Shown: piece after piece, positions 21,006 through 31,974 of the stretch
Numbering within the stretch: the first letter of the stretch is position 1
How the letters are laid out: each line of letters opens with the position of its first letter
Assembly: GCF_029962835.1 (NCBI RefSeq)
Contig: NC_080588.1
Location: 46,483,001-46,547,000 of the forward strand
Origin: Magnolia sinica
Taxonomy: Eukaryota > Streptophyta > Magnoliopsida > Magnoliales > Magnoliaceae
DNA length: 64,000 nucleotides
Direction of reading: 5' to 3'
Made by a program: the position numbers and the translations under genes
Notes under the pieces: generated by a model
What the model was told of the DNA's origin: nothing
The model's input: the letters and a program-made list of their open reading frames with translations, nothing else
Database searches by the model: none

Positions 21006-21164
21006 GCCCTGTTCAGCAATTTTTAGTTTTAATGTGTTGACTTCAAAAATTCATATCTCCTTCAATACAAGTCCGATTAGGGTGATTCAAAATCTAGATC
21101 GAAGCTTGATAAGTTTAGTTTTATATATATATAAATTTAAATTTAAATTTAAATATAATTAATT

Positions 21165-21545
21165 TTAGGATATTTTAGAATCTATAGAGGAATTATTAGT
21201 TTTAGACAACTATTACTTCTGGAATTGTACTAATTTTTTTAGAACTTGAAACAAAATGAATTTTTAATGATAAAATTGAAATTAATTATGAATTAATATA
21301 AAAAATTATCAAAATAATTTAATAATTAAAACTATAAGAAAATGTTACAAGAAATAGAAACATTTTGGAATTATATAAAAATTGTTGATTTCGGATAGCT
21401 TGTATTTCTGGAATTTTAATAATTTTTTTAGAACTTAACATGGAATAAATTTTTATATAACAAAATCTAACTTAACGAAAAATTAACAAAAAAATTATAA
21501 AAAAAATAGAGTACCTGAAAGTGATAAAGACATTACAAACAACAG
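21165..21545. repeat. Two diverged copies of a ~190-bp AT-rich block
   Basis: TTCTGGAATT, TAATTTTTTTAGAACTT, GAATAAATTTTTA, AAATTATCAAAA and GAAATAGA(A/G) occur in the same order at about 21165-21360 and 21375-21545. Identity is moderate; this is an old local duplication inside the non-coding element. Confidence 0.7.
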
Positions 21546-22697
21546 ACATGTTGAAACTGATAATTTATGCAACTGCGAGTTGTCGATGGACTAGAAGTAT
21601 CTTTTCCATATTAAAGTTTTAGTATTCAGCATATTTTTAGAAATTATTTTTAATCATTCTAGGAATCATCATATATGATTAAATTATTTTTTTAGTATAT
21701 ATATATTTTTTATTTCAAGTAGTTTCTAGTACAGTTGAATTAAGACCATTGAGTAGGGTTGAGTTTCATTATTTAAGACAATAAGTTTGTATTCGAGGCA
21801 GACTTCACTAAAATATTTTGAGTTTCTTATTATCTTGTTGATTCAAGATTCATACCAATTTAAGGAGACGATGTTCTTCTTATTTTCTTTTCCACGCCAT
21901 TTCTTGCATCACCAACCCTCCAAACCTCCGAAATATTTTAGAACTTCTTATTCTTCTTTCCCCCTCAAAATTAACAAAATTGAAGCATGGTTTGCTCATA
22001 ACCCATTAGCCTATGGATCAAAATGGCAACATTTAGACCTTGAAAAATCCTTTTAGTATAGTCGTTTGACTATAGGCACTATGGAAAATTCATTACCCAC
22101 AATGTTGAACATAAATTAAACAAGAACACCCTCTAAACTTGACCCAAGGTGGGCAATCTTAGAAATTGAAACTTAAACTTCCTAATAACTTATGATATTC
22201 CCTAATTGTCTAGAATGATTGGGAACACTGACTTACATAACCAAAACTAGGCGAAGCAGTCACGGTTTGATCCAACTTCTAAATCCTAAGCGATTACCAA
22301 TGAACTCAATGTCCTGATTAAACAGAAGATCTGGAATCACCAGAATTATAAAAGGATAACAATGAACTCACTACCTGGTTTAGGCAGAAGTTCAATATAT
22401 CAGGCTCAAACCCACTACAACCATATTTCTGTATTAACCGAACATTGAAAACAGAAATTTTTTACTTTGGATAGTAGCGAACTATCATCATGAATCCAAA
22501 TCCTTTGAATTTTTTAAAGAAAATATTCAGGGTGAAATTTTTTGAGGTGGGTAAATCTTCATAATAACCTGAGTATCTACCCACACGCCAGCCTATCATG
22601 ATGAACTCAATGAAAGCTCAGGCATAAAAAATTGCGATGTGCTTAGCAGTTTACATAACAAAAAAAAATGTTAAGAAATTTCAGGGATTAAATTTGT

Positions 22698-22712
22698 TTT
22701 AAGGGGGGTAGA
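22698..22712 (+). other. Polypurine tract
   Basis: TTAAGGGGGGTAGAT lies directly before a TGTAATCCCC sequence that could be an LTR start. Confidence 0.65.
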
Positions 22713-23595
22713 TTGTAATCCCCAAGATTTCTATTATTTTAGATTTTAAAAATTCTTTAAAAAAATTTATTGTAATTAGCTTATGTTGTCACTTATTGAC
22801 CCTTAAAACTCGATGTTAGCATATAAGCAAGTATTATTAGTAAAGAATAGCACAAATTCAAATAATTAACCGTAGGAAGGTAACGAATCTGCCTGATCAC
22901 TTGAACCTCAAGTCTAGCCTCGTAATTTATTCATTTATGGCGCAAATCTAGCTGACCTATTACACAACCCTAACTAAATAAAGACCTACTTAAAGCCAAC
23001 ACAACTAGGGGTCGAATCTTAATTAATAGACCAAACTGACCCAATTACTCTTTTAGTCTAAAACCTAATGGTTTAGGGTGATTAGTATCGAATTGCCATT
23101 CTTGCTAATTATGAATAGGCCACACTATGAATTTAGCTAATCCAAACCTTCATTATTGCATTAAGAAATGTCACTATGCAATTCATTTCATAAATTCCTT
23201 AAGTATCCAAACAAGTTCTAGACCACTCATTAATGGGCCATAAAACTTAAGACTATAGAAAGACGTTCAGCTTAGTGAGCTTGACGTCCATCATAAGATA
23301 TCGAGCTGAGATTATGTCTCAAATTGCTCAGCTTGGACTCACAAGCCTAGTATATGAGATGTGTGAATATTCTTGAAATTAATCAAGAACTTAAGTTAAT
23401 TGTTTGTATTTAGTCTTTACCAAAGTTGTGGCTTTTGGACCATTAAATCCTGATATCGCCAAGTGTGTCCTATTCACCTATAACGATCATGCTTTAATAT
23501 GACTCTGCCAAATTATCAAATCTCACATGAATTTTAAGGAAGACCATACAACACCCTAGATCCGTGGGAGTGGATTAGGTGAGCCCCAACCTCAC
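22713..23595 (+). mobile_element. Probable start of a 3' LTR
   Basis: It begins TGTAATCCCCAAGATTTC after a purine tract. The remaining 880 bases are non-coding and AT-rich and are interrupted or ended by a MITE near 23600. The LTR end is not identified; assignment depends on the purine tract and the TG start. Confidence 0.5.
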
Positions 23596-23599
23596 TCAA

Positions 23600-23965
23600 T
23601 ACGTCACAACCCTGACCATGGAGCCCACCTTAATGTATGTATTGTATATCCATGTTGTCTATCCATTTTGCCAGCTCATTTTAGGGCAAGAGCCTAAAAA
23701 TGAAGTAGATATAAATCTCAAGTGGACCACACTATAGAAAATAGTGGTGATTGAATACCCACATGTATAAACTTCCTATGACCTACCTTAATGCCCACCA
23801 TAATGTTTATTTTCAATCCAACCTGTTCATGTGGTTTCGTCCACCTGAGATTTGGATCTGCTTCATTTCTGGGCTCATGCCTAAAATAGGATTGAAAAAA
23901 GATGGATGGTGTGGATATATAATACATACATCAAGGTGGGCCTCGTAATCAGGCCCACACGATGT
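23600..23965. mobile_element. Palindromic MITE
   Basis: The left arm has CCCACCTTAATGTATGTATT, ATATCCATGTTGTCTATCCA and CTCAAGTGGACCACAC. The right arm mirrors it with GTCCACCTGAGATTTGGAT, GATGGATGGTGTGGATATAT and ACATACATCAAGGTGGG. It is about 365 bp long with arms of about 150 bp. The remnant of a 9-bp duplication is not clear. Confidence 0.8.
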
Positions 23966-24066
23966 TAGGTGAGACTAGGCTACACTTACTATGACCCCAA
24001 ATCTAGAACGGGGTTATTTCTATGTAAAATTAACTCCAATCAACTATTTCCCCAGTGCATAATTAT
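23966..24066. other. Spacer between MITE and minus-strand LTR
   Basis: Nothing recognisable. Confidence 0.4.
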
Positions 24067-25966
24067 CACACCTCAAAATCCAAGATCTGGTACTAACATA
24101 AACCCCGAATTCCTAGGTGTCACTTATAAATGTGGAAGAGTAGTTCAATAATCAAATTTCATGAGTCAAGGTTTAAGGAAAAGGTAAACCAAAGTAGTAT
24201 ATTAATATATATGTAAAGAAAGTGTATCATACATAAAAACACAAGTCAAACCACACAAAGTCCACACAGAAAGGGGACTCAATATGTACATGTCCAAAAA
24301 AATATAACATGTGAAACTATCTATCCTCTCATCCTCTCCAAAAAAAATATATATATAAGCACAGTCCAGCAGCCTACAACTATTCATTAGCAAACTAAAA
24401 GAACGACCCAACCAAACATGGGTCTAAATATTCCTCTTCTTCGATTGTTTCATCTAAGGTACCTGTGACATAAGTATCTAGTTGGTGTTTTACAATACCA
24501 TTCTAGGAAGGAGTGACTGATCAACTCAGTGTTACCAATCGCTAAATTAAGCATGTTATCAACATAATCAAGTACAGGTAATGAAGAAAACATCTCATCT
24601 CATCTCTAGTCCAGTGGATTAATGCAATGCATGCTAAGAGACATGTAAAAATGGTGGGGTTGCCAAACTTGCCACCCAAGATACAAATAGTGGGGTTGCC
24701 AAACTTGCCACCCAAGATATAAATAGTGGGGTTGCCAAACTTACCACTCTATAGAGTGGTGGAGTTGCCAAATGCACCACCCTAATATTTTATATGAGTA
24801 TGATTAACTAGCCATTATTAGTCCAAATACATCCAACAATATTGGTGAAGAGAAAACACCACGTCTTGGTTACAAATCATATAAATGGGGAGTACATGGC
24901 TCCTCACCAGGGTCCTCTGGTCCATTCGAGATTCGTCACCTGATATCTATAAATCAATCATTTCATAGGCATGGTGATTGCCAATGACATGCGAATAGAA
25001 TGATATTAGTTGTCACCCAAATCAATGATGGTAGGCTCGTCACCTCCATCAATGCTCAAGACTCTCTGTATGATTGCCAAATTAGTACAAGTCAAAGACA
25101 ACACAAGCATGGTGTCCCATACCACCATACATGGCCCACAAGCTATAATGAGTAAGCTTGTCTGAGTCACATATGACTTATGAATGGTAACTTTTTCTCA
25201 ATGGTAGCAGTGGTGCTTTAAATTCCATAAGGTGTCAGCAACAGTGTCACAACATGCGTTATCCCTGCTTGACTCTAATTTAGTGGATTGATCGAACAAC
25301 GACAAGATTGGTCATGGGTGTGTAATACAACTTGAGTGGCCCAAACCAGAATCGGTCCATCAAGTTCCATCTCCAATCAACTAAATGGGTCCATGACGAG
25401 CAAACCTAAGTAGCAGTCACTAAACTTCCAAGTTGTGAAGACAACCTTGATCCATCAAGGCATATAATTCTAAGCATGCATATGTACACAAGAAGGACAT
25501 AATATCTCAATATCATGGTTCAAACATTCCTTCAAACACTTGTCGTGCATAAGGTGGCACTACACGAATTGACTTAAATAGGCTAAGTCACTTAGTTCAC
25601 ACACAAGAGAGAGTAATCAGGTAATCACTTCAGCATATATGGCATATGAATCATTGTCACACCAAAATCCTAACAATCAGAAGAAGAAAAACCTTTATAA
25701 AATGGTAAATTCATTAACTGGAATTATTATGGGCTGATAAAAGTTTAACTTTTAAGAATGGTCTTCACCTACAGGGGTGAAATCACTAACTAATGGTGTC
25801 TAGAATGGAAAAGCTCAGAAAAATCCTAGCTTTCTAACTTAATTTCATCAAAATCCTAGGTTAAGCGCAAGAAAACTCAAATCACATTCCAAATCTAGCA
25901 ATAGAACATTACCCTACATTCAATTATTACTTTGTTTTTATCAGATGGAAGGATAGGCAAGAGAAT
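24067..25966 (-). mobile_element. Minus-strand LTR, R/U5 side, interrupted by Copia
   Basis: In minus orientation the sequence ends TTTTGAGGTGTGATA, the style of chromovirus-like LTR ends, with no primer site following, so this is a solo or 3' LTR. It contains a three-unit tandem repeat. The upstream side stops at 25966, where the Copia LTR begins. A minus-strand TATA box at 50764-50774, on the far side of the Copia, would be this LTR's promoter if the two flanks once joined. That joining is an inference from orientation and context. Confidence 0.5.
24650..24782. repeat. Three tandem copies of a ~46-bp unit
   Basis: GTGGGGTTGCCAAACTTGCC and ACCCAAGATACAAATA repeat twice almost exactly and a third time with changes, ending at a diverged GTGGAGTTGCCAAATGC. 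Confidence 0.9.
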
Positions 25967-26952
25967 TGAAAAAGGTGAGCTAACAGTCCTAGAGGGAGGG
26001 TGAATAGGACTATGTCAAATAAAACTCAAAGAATTGAAATAATAAATAAATCAGAACAAATTACAGATCTCAAGAGCAGTGGTATTGAGAAATTGATTCA
26101 AACTTAGTTCGTAGGATAACCATACACCAAAAACAAAGTTTTAGGTATGACAACCTGATTTCACGAATGTTTGTAAGGATCAAGACCCCAAACTAAGCAA
26201 GAGATAAGAGAGCTATCTATTACAAGCATTCATCACATATACATAAATAAATTACAATCATTCACCCCATATACAAAACTTAAATCAATCACCATAAACA
26301 CCGGGAGTTATAGTGATTTGGTGTGTACACCAACTGTTATCAAACAGCCACACCTACTCCACTCCCAATAATCACAACCCACATGATATTGACATTCATT
26401 AATAAACAAGGTTTTCACATGTTCACCTTAAAATCTATACAATTGTGATTTTAGAAGGGCTATCACAAATAAAACCCTACGCTGAGATTTTCTGGCTACT
26501 TCAGTCAAAACCAATGCATGAGATTTTCTGGCTATTTCAGTCAAAACCAATATATGAGATTTCCTGGCTATCTCAAAGAAACCAAAATACAAAGATATAG
26601 AATGATATTTATCTTCTCTTTGAAGATGTTTTTGATGTAGCTCGTAAAACCGCTTTACTTAAAGTAGAATGTTCAATGTCCAGTAACACAAATAAGGGTT
26701 CTAGGTTCTAAATTGATTTTAAATTAATTCAAACTACAAGCTACTTGTTTGGATCCCTTAGATCTCAAAAGAAAAGTGATTACTCTCTTAAAAAATATAT
26801 GATTCATGAAAAGAGATCAAGGAATTAAAAACAAAAGCTATATAAACAAAATACAAAATATCGTACAATAGCTTGATGATAGTGGAGACTTCTCTCTTTC
26901 TAAATGAAGGCTTTTCTTAGCTTGGATGAGTAAATTTGAAATGAGAGAAGGC

Positions 26953-26965
26953 CTTTATTTATAGG
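26953..26965 (-). promoter_or_regulatory. TATA box, 3' LTR of the Copia
   Basis: CTATAAATAAAGG on the minus strand, just downstream of the palindrome cluster; conserved in position in all three LTRs. Confidence 0.75.
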
Positions 26966-27054
26966 TTGAAATGTTGTTGCTTCGACTCATCTAAGGTATC
27001 CTTTAACTCGTCTAAGATCTAACTAAATTTTAAATTTTGGGCACGTTCAGATAA

Positions 27055-27310
27055 AAGTCTTTTGACTAGTCGAAGGCCCTGCTCAACTGGTTGAAGATCC
27101 TCTTCGACTGGTTGAGGGTGCTAAAAATTAGTCGCTCGACTTCGAGTCGAGCACCCCTCGACTGGTCAAAGGTGTCTCTTTGATTGGTCAAGCAGTCTGC
27201 TCGACTGGTCAAGAAACCACCAGAAATATCCAATTTTTTAATTTAAATCTTGGACTTGTCAAAGATAATCTTAGAATGGTCGAGCCACAACTTAGACTAT
27301 TCGAATAAAG
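27055..27310 (-). repeat. CGACTAGTCG palindrome cluster, 3' LTR
   Basis: Around nine copies of CGAC(C/T)(A/G)GTCGA-like motifs, including a longer palindrome GCTCGACTTCGAGTCGAGC (27141-27160 on the plus strand). They lie directly upstream of the TATA box in element orientation. Confidence 0.85.
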
Positions 27311-27728
27311 CCTAACTAAAGTATAAAAACCCATATAAGTTTATCATTTGAAAGCACCTAAGTCTAAGGTCTTTCTAGGGTCAATTATACCTGAGAAAAC
27401 TGGGCATTGAAGTGTAAAGCTTGAATCTTCTACTTAAATCTTCAATAGTGCATAGTTGTTCTTCTACTTGAAGTACAATAGAAAGTGGAACTTAATCTTC
27501 TACTAGAAATGTAGTAGAACTTGAATTCATTTGAACAATCCATCTTCATGACATGTACTTAAGCTTACACTTTCCAACTTCATGGCTAGTACTTGAAGGT
27601 GAACTTTCCATCTTGATTCACTTAAAGGTGAACTTTCCATCTCTTTGTGTGAACCATATCATAAGTTGTTTTGTCCCATCGAAATTTGACAAACAAGAGT
27701 GTACTTTATACAAAATAGCACGTACAAT

Positions 27729-27740
27729 CTCCCCCTTTGT
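27729..27740 (-). other. Polypurine tract of the minus-strand Copia
   Basis: AAAGGGGGAGAT on the minus strand adjoins the LTR start; a second and third purine block (GAGGGGGAGTAGCAG) lie at about 27784-27845, duplicated in tandem. Confidence 0.85.
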
Positions 27741-27769
27741 CAAATTCGTGACGAAACACTTAGTGTAAA

Positions 27770-27860
27770 ATTTTAACATTTCTGCTACTCCCCCTCAATG
27801 TGAGCTTTGCAAAATTTCATTATTTCTGCTACTCCCCCTCAATGTGAGCTTCTCTTTGCT
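27770..27860 (-). repeat. Tandem duplicate of a purine block near the PPT
   Basis: TTTCTGCTACTCCCCCTCAA with TGTGAGCTT occurs twice, about 48 bases apart. On the element strand this is an accessory purine-rich tract (TTGAGGGGGAGTAGCAGAAA). Confidence 0.8.
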
Positions 27861-28209
27861 TTGTACCTTGTATTACACCTGTATTATAACATATGCACAG
27901 TTCCAATAGATATCGACATTTTCAATGCATTCATTATTCAGATCAACCATTCATTATTCACATCATCATCCACATCATTCTAGCATTTTCTCCCCCTTTT
28001 TGTCACAAATTGACAAAGGAAAGAATCAACAGAATAAGAACTAGAAAAATGCATAACAGAACCAAAACATAATCATCATAACTAAGTCCAAGAAAGGAGT
28101 AATGAAAGCATTAAGAGAGCATAAAGAGAGTGTATGATCTAAGAGTTAACAAGTTAAATACACATAGTTAAAAGTTATACAGCCCAACATGAAAGAAAAA
28201 TCAACCTAA

Positions 28210-29298
28210 TCAGAACCAGAAGAAGATGGAGGAGGTATAGATGGGTCAATCTGGTAAAGTCCTCTAGTAATGCGATGAAAGTATTTACACATATACTTCA
28301 TTGAAGATTTATGACTTTTAGCCAGATTTCCTGTATTACCTTCAATTCAACCATCTTCTCCTCTAAAGATCTAAGCCGATCATCAATCTAAGAAGGCTGA
28401 AAATCAAGATCAGCTTCATCATCTAATTCTAATTCAACAAAAATGTCATCCATAGTCGTGTCTTCAGGCAAAGGCGCTTCCTCTTCTTCTACATCATCTT
28501 CATCTTGCTGGCCATGTAGGTAGTCCAAATTCATCTTGTGAATGTTTGTGTTATCAAAACGTAGGACTGCCTTAGGTGCCTCAAACGAAGGAATGACAAC
28601 GTTGCAATGAATAACAAGAATTGTCATGAGATATGCAAATGGTATAAAACCATGACCCAGATGAATACGAAATTGAATAATCAAGTAACATATTAAGAAT
28701 GGAAGACAGATAGGTAAGACAGATACAATGGCATGAAGAACACGAGTCATAAAGGGAGTAAGTTCAAACTTATTCCCGAAGTGAGGATACACATTTGATG
28801 TAAAAATACGATGAAGTACTCTAAATCTTGGAATCATCTGGGTGGCACGAAGAGCATTACCAGAACTCCATTCGGCATTAAACCAACATAGTTTCAGGGT
28901 AATCTCCCGACACTCAAATTCACATCAAGCAATCCTGAGATTAAGTGTCTATTAATCGAAAATGTCCCTTCTATAAAATTAATAGAGAATGTAAGGTTTT
29001 CAAGAGACAATTCTCCTATTGAAGCATGCATTCCTTGAGCTATGGAGCGGTATGCTGTTCTGCCCCAACCTAGAATATTTTCTCAACCGACGGCAGAAAG
29101 AATGGGCAAAAGTTTGAATAGACCAATGTGATTAAGATTCACAGTCATTTCTATGATTATAGCTCTAGTGCAGAGATCCCTTACATGCTCTGAATCTTCT
29201 TTGGGAGCTCTTAGGGTTCTCACCCTAATTAAAGTCGTCCAGGAGGAGGAGCCACTAGGGCCCTTACGTGAAGCCTTCCTCTTAGAATGATGCTCCAT
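28210..29298 (-). pseudogene. Downstream ORF of the SIRE-like Copia
   Basis: It begins at 29298 with MEHHSKRKASRKGPSGSSS, a basic N-terminus. A stop near 29083 is followed by readable segments in shifting frames (GWGRTAYRSIAQGMHASIGE, SINRHLISGLLDV). Then comes an open frame at 28837-28388 with a hydrophobic stretch (HAIVSVLPICLPFLICYLII), EAPKAVLRFDNTN, and an acidic C-terminus (EDDVEEEEAPLPEDTTMDD). A lysine/glutamate helix (LRSLEEKMVELK) follows the stop. SIRE elements carry an extra ORF after pol, sometimes called envelope-like; no fusion or transmembrane signature strong enough for that name is visible. The same ORF remnant occurs at 15263 on the plus strand. Confidence 0.6.
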
Positions 29299-29489
29299 AT
29301 AGAGTTTGCAAAAGAAGATAAAAATGATGGGTTTAGCTTAAATCAAATTTTTGCCCAAAACCCCTTTATGGAAAGGATGCGAATCTCAAATCAATCACAA
29401 AATGAAGACTAGCTAGTATCAAATAACCCCAATCTAAAAGGAAATAAAAAATAAATCACTTATAATGACTCTATGAAGATGGGTTTGAC
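29299..29489. other. Copia internal spacer
   Basis: Non-coding stretch between the downstream ORF and the palindrome cluster; nothing further recognised. Confidence 0.4.
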
Positions 29490-29655
29490 AAGTGGAGCCA
29501 CGACTAGTCGAAGAAGAAGAAAGAAATGGGGTGAAAAAGGGGTTTTTCCCTCTTTTAATGGGTCAGCCTGTGGTCCACGACCAGTCGAGTGCTGTCCTCA
29601 ACTCGTCAAGGGTTGACTGGTCGAGGATGTACTCGACCCATCGAGCAAATGAAAA
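29490..29655. repeat. CGACTAGTCG cluster inside the Copia body
   Basis: CCACGACTAGTCGAAG, CCACGACCAGTCGAGTG, CAACTCGTCAAGG, TTGACTGGTCGAGG and TACTCGACCCATCGAGC lie within 165 bases, upstream of the downstream ORF in element orientation. The motif is the same as in the LTRs, but the surrounding sequence is not LTR. It might be an internal promoter region for the downstream ORF. Confidence 0.8.
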
Positions 29656-29789
29656 AGAGACTTATTTTTATTATTTTTAAATATTTTGTAATTTTTATTA
29701 ATATGCAAATAAAATAATAAATAAACAACATGATTTAATTAATTAGAAATACACATACAAATATCATGTTTTAATTTGGAATATCTATT
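29656..29789. other. AT-rich Copia spacer
   Basis: No feature seen other than an A/T-rich non-coding link between RNase H and the palindrome cluster. Confidence 0.4.
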
Positions 29790-30106
29790 CCTGTCAACTA
29801 GTTCATTCATAATGTCAACAAGCTGATTTTCAGTCTAGATATATTCTAATGAAATGCCTTTATCCTCAACCAGTTCTCGAATATAATGATATCTATGTAT
29901 ATATGTTTCTTACGATAATGTTAAATAAGATTCTTTGAAATATTGATTGTGCTAGAATTATCACAATAAAAGATCATTGTATGTTGCGCAATTCCGTAAT
30001 CAGCTGACATTCTTTTCATCCAAACCAGCTATGTACAAGAATTACTCATTGCGATGTATTCAGCTTCAGCTGTAGATAAAGATATAGAATTTTGTTTCTT
30101 GCTGTA
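29790..30106 (-). pseudogene. Copia RNase H, C-terminal part (after nested insertion)
   Basis: Minus-strand reading from 30106 gives SKKQNSISLSTAEAEYIAM, then CDNSSTINISKN and, after a frameshift, the QLVDI-type end of the domain in altered form. The STAEAEY and CDN motifs are typical of Copia RNase H. The N-terminal part lies at 44501-44800, separated by the Gypsy insertion; the frame is compatible across the join once one copy of the 5-bp duplication is discounted. Confidence 0.85.
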
Positions 30107-30384
30107 TGTCGAGGGTCAAATATTGCATATTGGACCCCAGTTATTACTTAGTTTTATGAACATGATACTGCTTAATGTTCTATTTTAATCATGTTTGTGT
30201 TGCTAGGTGAATTTAAGAGCTTGGATTGGAAAGGATGTTAAAAGCATGGATTTAAAACTCAAGAATCACTAAAGTCAAGATTAGATCTGATAAAACCAAG
30301 AATGAAGAATGCACATACTGAAGATCCAAGAAAACCAAGTCAAGAATGAAGAAAATCGAAGTTTTAAAGTGAAAATCAGCCATC

Positions 30385-30545
30385 TTCGATTAGAACTGGC
30401 TCCGGTTCGACTAGTCCTGGGCTCTGCTCGACTGATCGAAGCTCGAACGGTCAAAGGTTCTCGACTCGAACTCGAGCGAGTAAAACAACTAAAATTTCAT
30501 CCTGCTCAACTAGTCGGGGGTGTCCCATGACCAATCGAGTGTTAC
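30385..30545 (+). repeat. CGACTAGTCG-type cluster in the Gypsy 5' LTR
   Basis: TTCGACTAGTCC, CTCGACTGATCGAAG, CTCGACTCGAACTCGAGCGA, CTCAACTAGTCGG and TGACCAATCGAGTG occur in 160 bases, ending about 80 bases upstream of the TATA box. The long palindrome CTCGACTCGAACTCGAGCGA is the same as CTCGACTCGAAGTCGAGCGA in the Copia LTR, in the same element orientation. Confidence 0.85.
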
Positions 30546-30625
30546 GCAAAACTTGCGCGGATTGCGTAAATTTGAGGCGGTTTCCAGAAATTTCCAACTC
30601 GGTGCGAAAGGTTAAGGCCAACAAC

Positions 30626-30635
30626 TATAAATAGG
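30626..30635 (+). promoter_or_regulatory. TATA box of the Gypsy 5' LTR
   Basis: CTATAAATAGGGG, strong match to the plant TATA consensus; conserved at 43609-43620 in the 3' LTR. Confidence 0.8.
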
Positions 30636-31520
30636 GGTCCCTAGGGCATCCCTAATCATCATTTAGAATTTAAGGAGTGGAACAAAAGTGTGGAGAAGCC
30701 GTCGGTAAGAGTTTTTCTTCCCTTTCCTTAGTTGTTTTTATGCTTTTATTAAGAGATTCTAGTTCAATCATGTATATGGCTGGCTAAACCTCTTGGCTAG
30801 GACTAAGAGGTGAAGCTTGTAATGTGATGGGATGCTTTTACTGCTTTGATTCATATTTATATTGAGCTCTCTTTGATTCTAGTTTGATTATAAGGAATAC
30901 TTTCAGTTTTTAATGGTTTGTTGTGACTCAAATTACAATAGATCTGTAATAGCTTTGAGTATGTTTTTTTTTTCATGTTTTGAGATTGTGATATTAGGAA
31001 ATCCTGTTATTCACCATCGTCCCTTGGGCATGGTTGGGTGATGGAATCCTCCTTAACTTTTACAAGTCTCTCAGATTGGTTGTAGGATTGGTAAATCCTG
31101 TTGTGAACCATTGTCTTATGGGCATGGGTTTCTGATAGAATCACTTCTAGTTCTCATGGCTCTCATCCATTGAGAACTAGTTCAAAGGAAGTTCAAATTT
31201 GATTTTACAGAGATATCTTCCAATTGGATAGGATGGGACTCTGATTCCAATCGTGTGACTTGAATCAAGAATCGATCTCCTTGATCTCTACAAGTGGATC
31301 CTTGGAAACCCTAGTTTCTCACCTTTGAATTTTTTTAAGTTTTTCATTAAGTTTCTCACGATTACTCTCAAATATTCCAGATTTAGATTTTCATCTTTTT
31401 CTAGTTCTTCTTCTAGTTGCTTTCAAAAAATACACGAGATTAGTCCCTGTGAATTCGACCTCGGTCTCATCGAGATTATACTACATCACAGCCCTACACT
31501 TGGGGTTGTGAACAAGTTTT

Positions 31521-31537
31521 TGGCGTCGTTGCCGGGG
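31521..31537 (+). other. Primer-binding site of the Gypsy
   Basis: TGGCGTCGTTGCCGGGG, six bases after the LTR end, matches the TGGCGCCGTTGCCGGGGA site usual in Athila-type elements (one change). Confidence 0.85.
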
Positions 31538-31974
31538 ATTAACGGTTGCATTTTTTTGAGATTAGCTAGTTTTAGAATTAGGTTAAAATCAGGGTTTTTC
31601 TATTTTTAGGATTAGAGTTTGTTTTCTATTTTTAGAAACTTTGTAATTCTAGGATTTTTTTTTTTAAAAACTTACTTTCTAATTCTAGGTTTAGAAACTT
31701 GCCTAATTTGATTTTAGAATCTAATTTTTTTTAGAAACTTTCTATTTTTCTGTTTTTAGAAACTTTCCTTTTTAGCAAGTAGTTTAGTTTCTTAATTTAT
31801 TTTTAGAATTTCTGTTTTTAGAAATTGACTTATTTTATTTTGTTTTGCAGGATTTTAATTAGGAACTTCTAATTTGGTAATTTCTTTCTAATTCTCTCTC
31901 TCTTTCTATTTCTAGAATTCCTTTCTCTCTTTTAGGTTTAGGTTAGAATCTGAATTGAGGGTTGAGAGTGTTTA
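31538..31974 (+). other. Gypsy leader
   Basis: Non-coding leader composed of degenerate repeats of TTTTTAGAAACTTTCTA-like units (about 31600-31830), followed by CT-rich sequence (31880-31930). Confidence 0.6.

Larger units (their letters stand above)
20050..22712 (+). mobile_element. Internal region of a non-coding LTR element (LARD-like)
   Basis: About 2.66 kb lies between the primer site and a purine tract (TTAAGGGGGGTAGAT, 22698-22712). It has no gag or pol motif in any frame. It holds a (TA)n run, a GC-rich minisatellite, a duplicated AT-rich block and low-complexity A/T sequence. The combination of primer site, long non-coding interior and polypurine tract fits a large retrotransposon derivative that would depend on proteins of another element. 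Boundaries are moderately supported. Confidence 0.5.
25967..27728 (-). mobile_element. 3' LTR of the minus-strand Copia
   Basis: In element orientation it starts TGTACGTGCTATTTTG after the purine tract and ends CACCTTTTTCA. Length 1762 bp. It contains the CGACTAGTCG cluster, TATA box and the GACATAGTCCTATTCACC block near its end, all in the same places as the other two LTRs of this family in the window. Confidence 0.88.
30107..31514 (+). mobile_element. 5' LTR of the Athila/Tat-like Gypsy
   Basis: Starts TGTCGAGGGTCAAATATTGC and ends GGGTTGTGAACA. It contains the palindrome cluster (30385-30545), TATA box (30624) and a long R/U5 with the CACCATCGTCCCTTGGGCATG block. Confidence 0.9.

Noticed and set aside
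28388..29298. Calling the Copia downstream ORF a true envelope gene
   Set aside because: There is one hydrophobic stretch but no signal peptide, cleavage site or fusion region that I can see, so only the neutral name is used.
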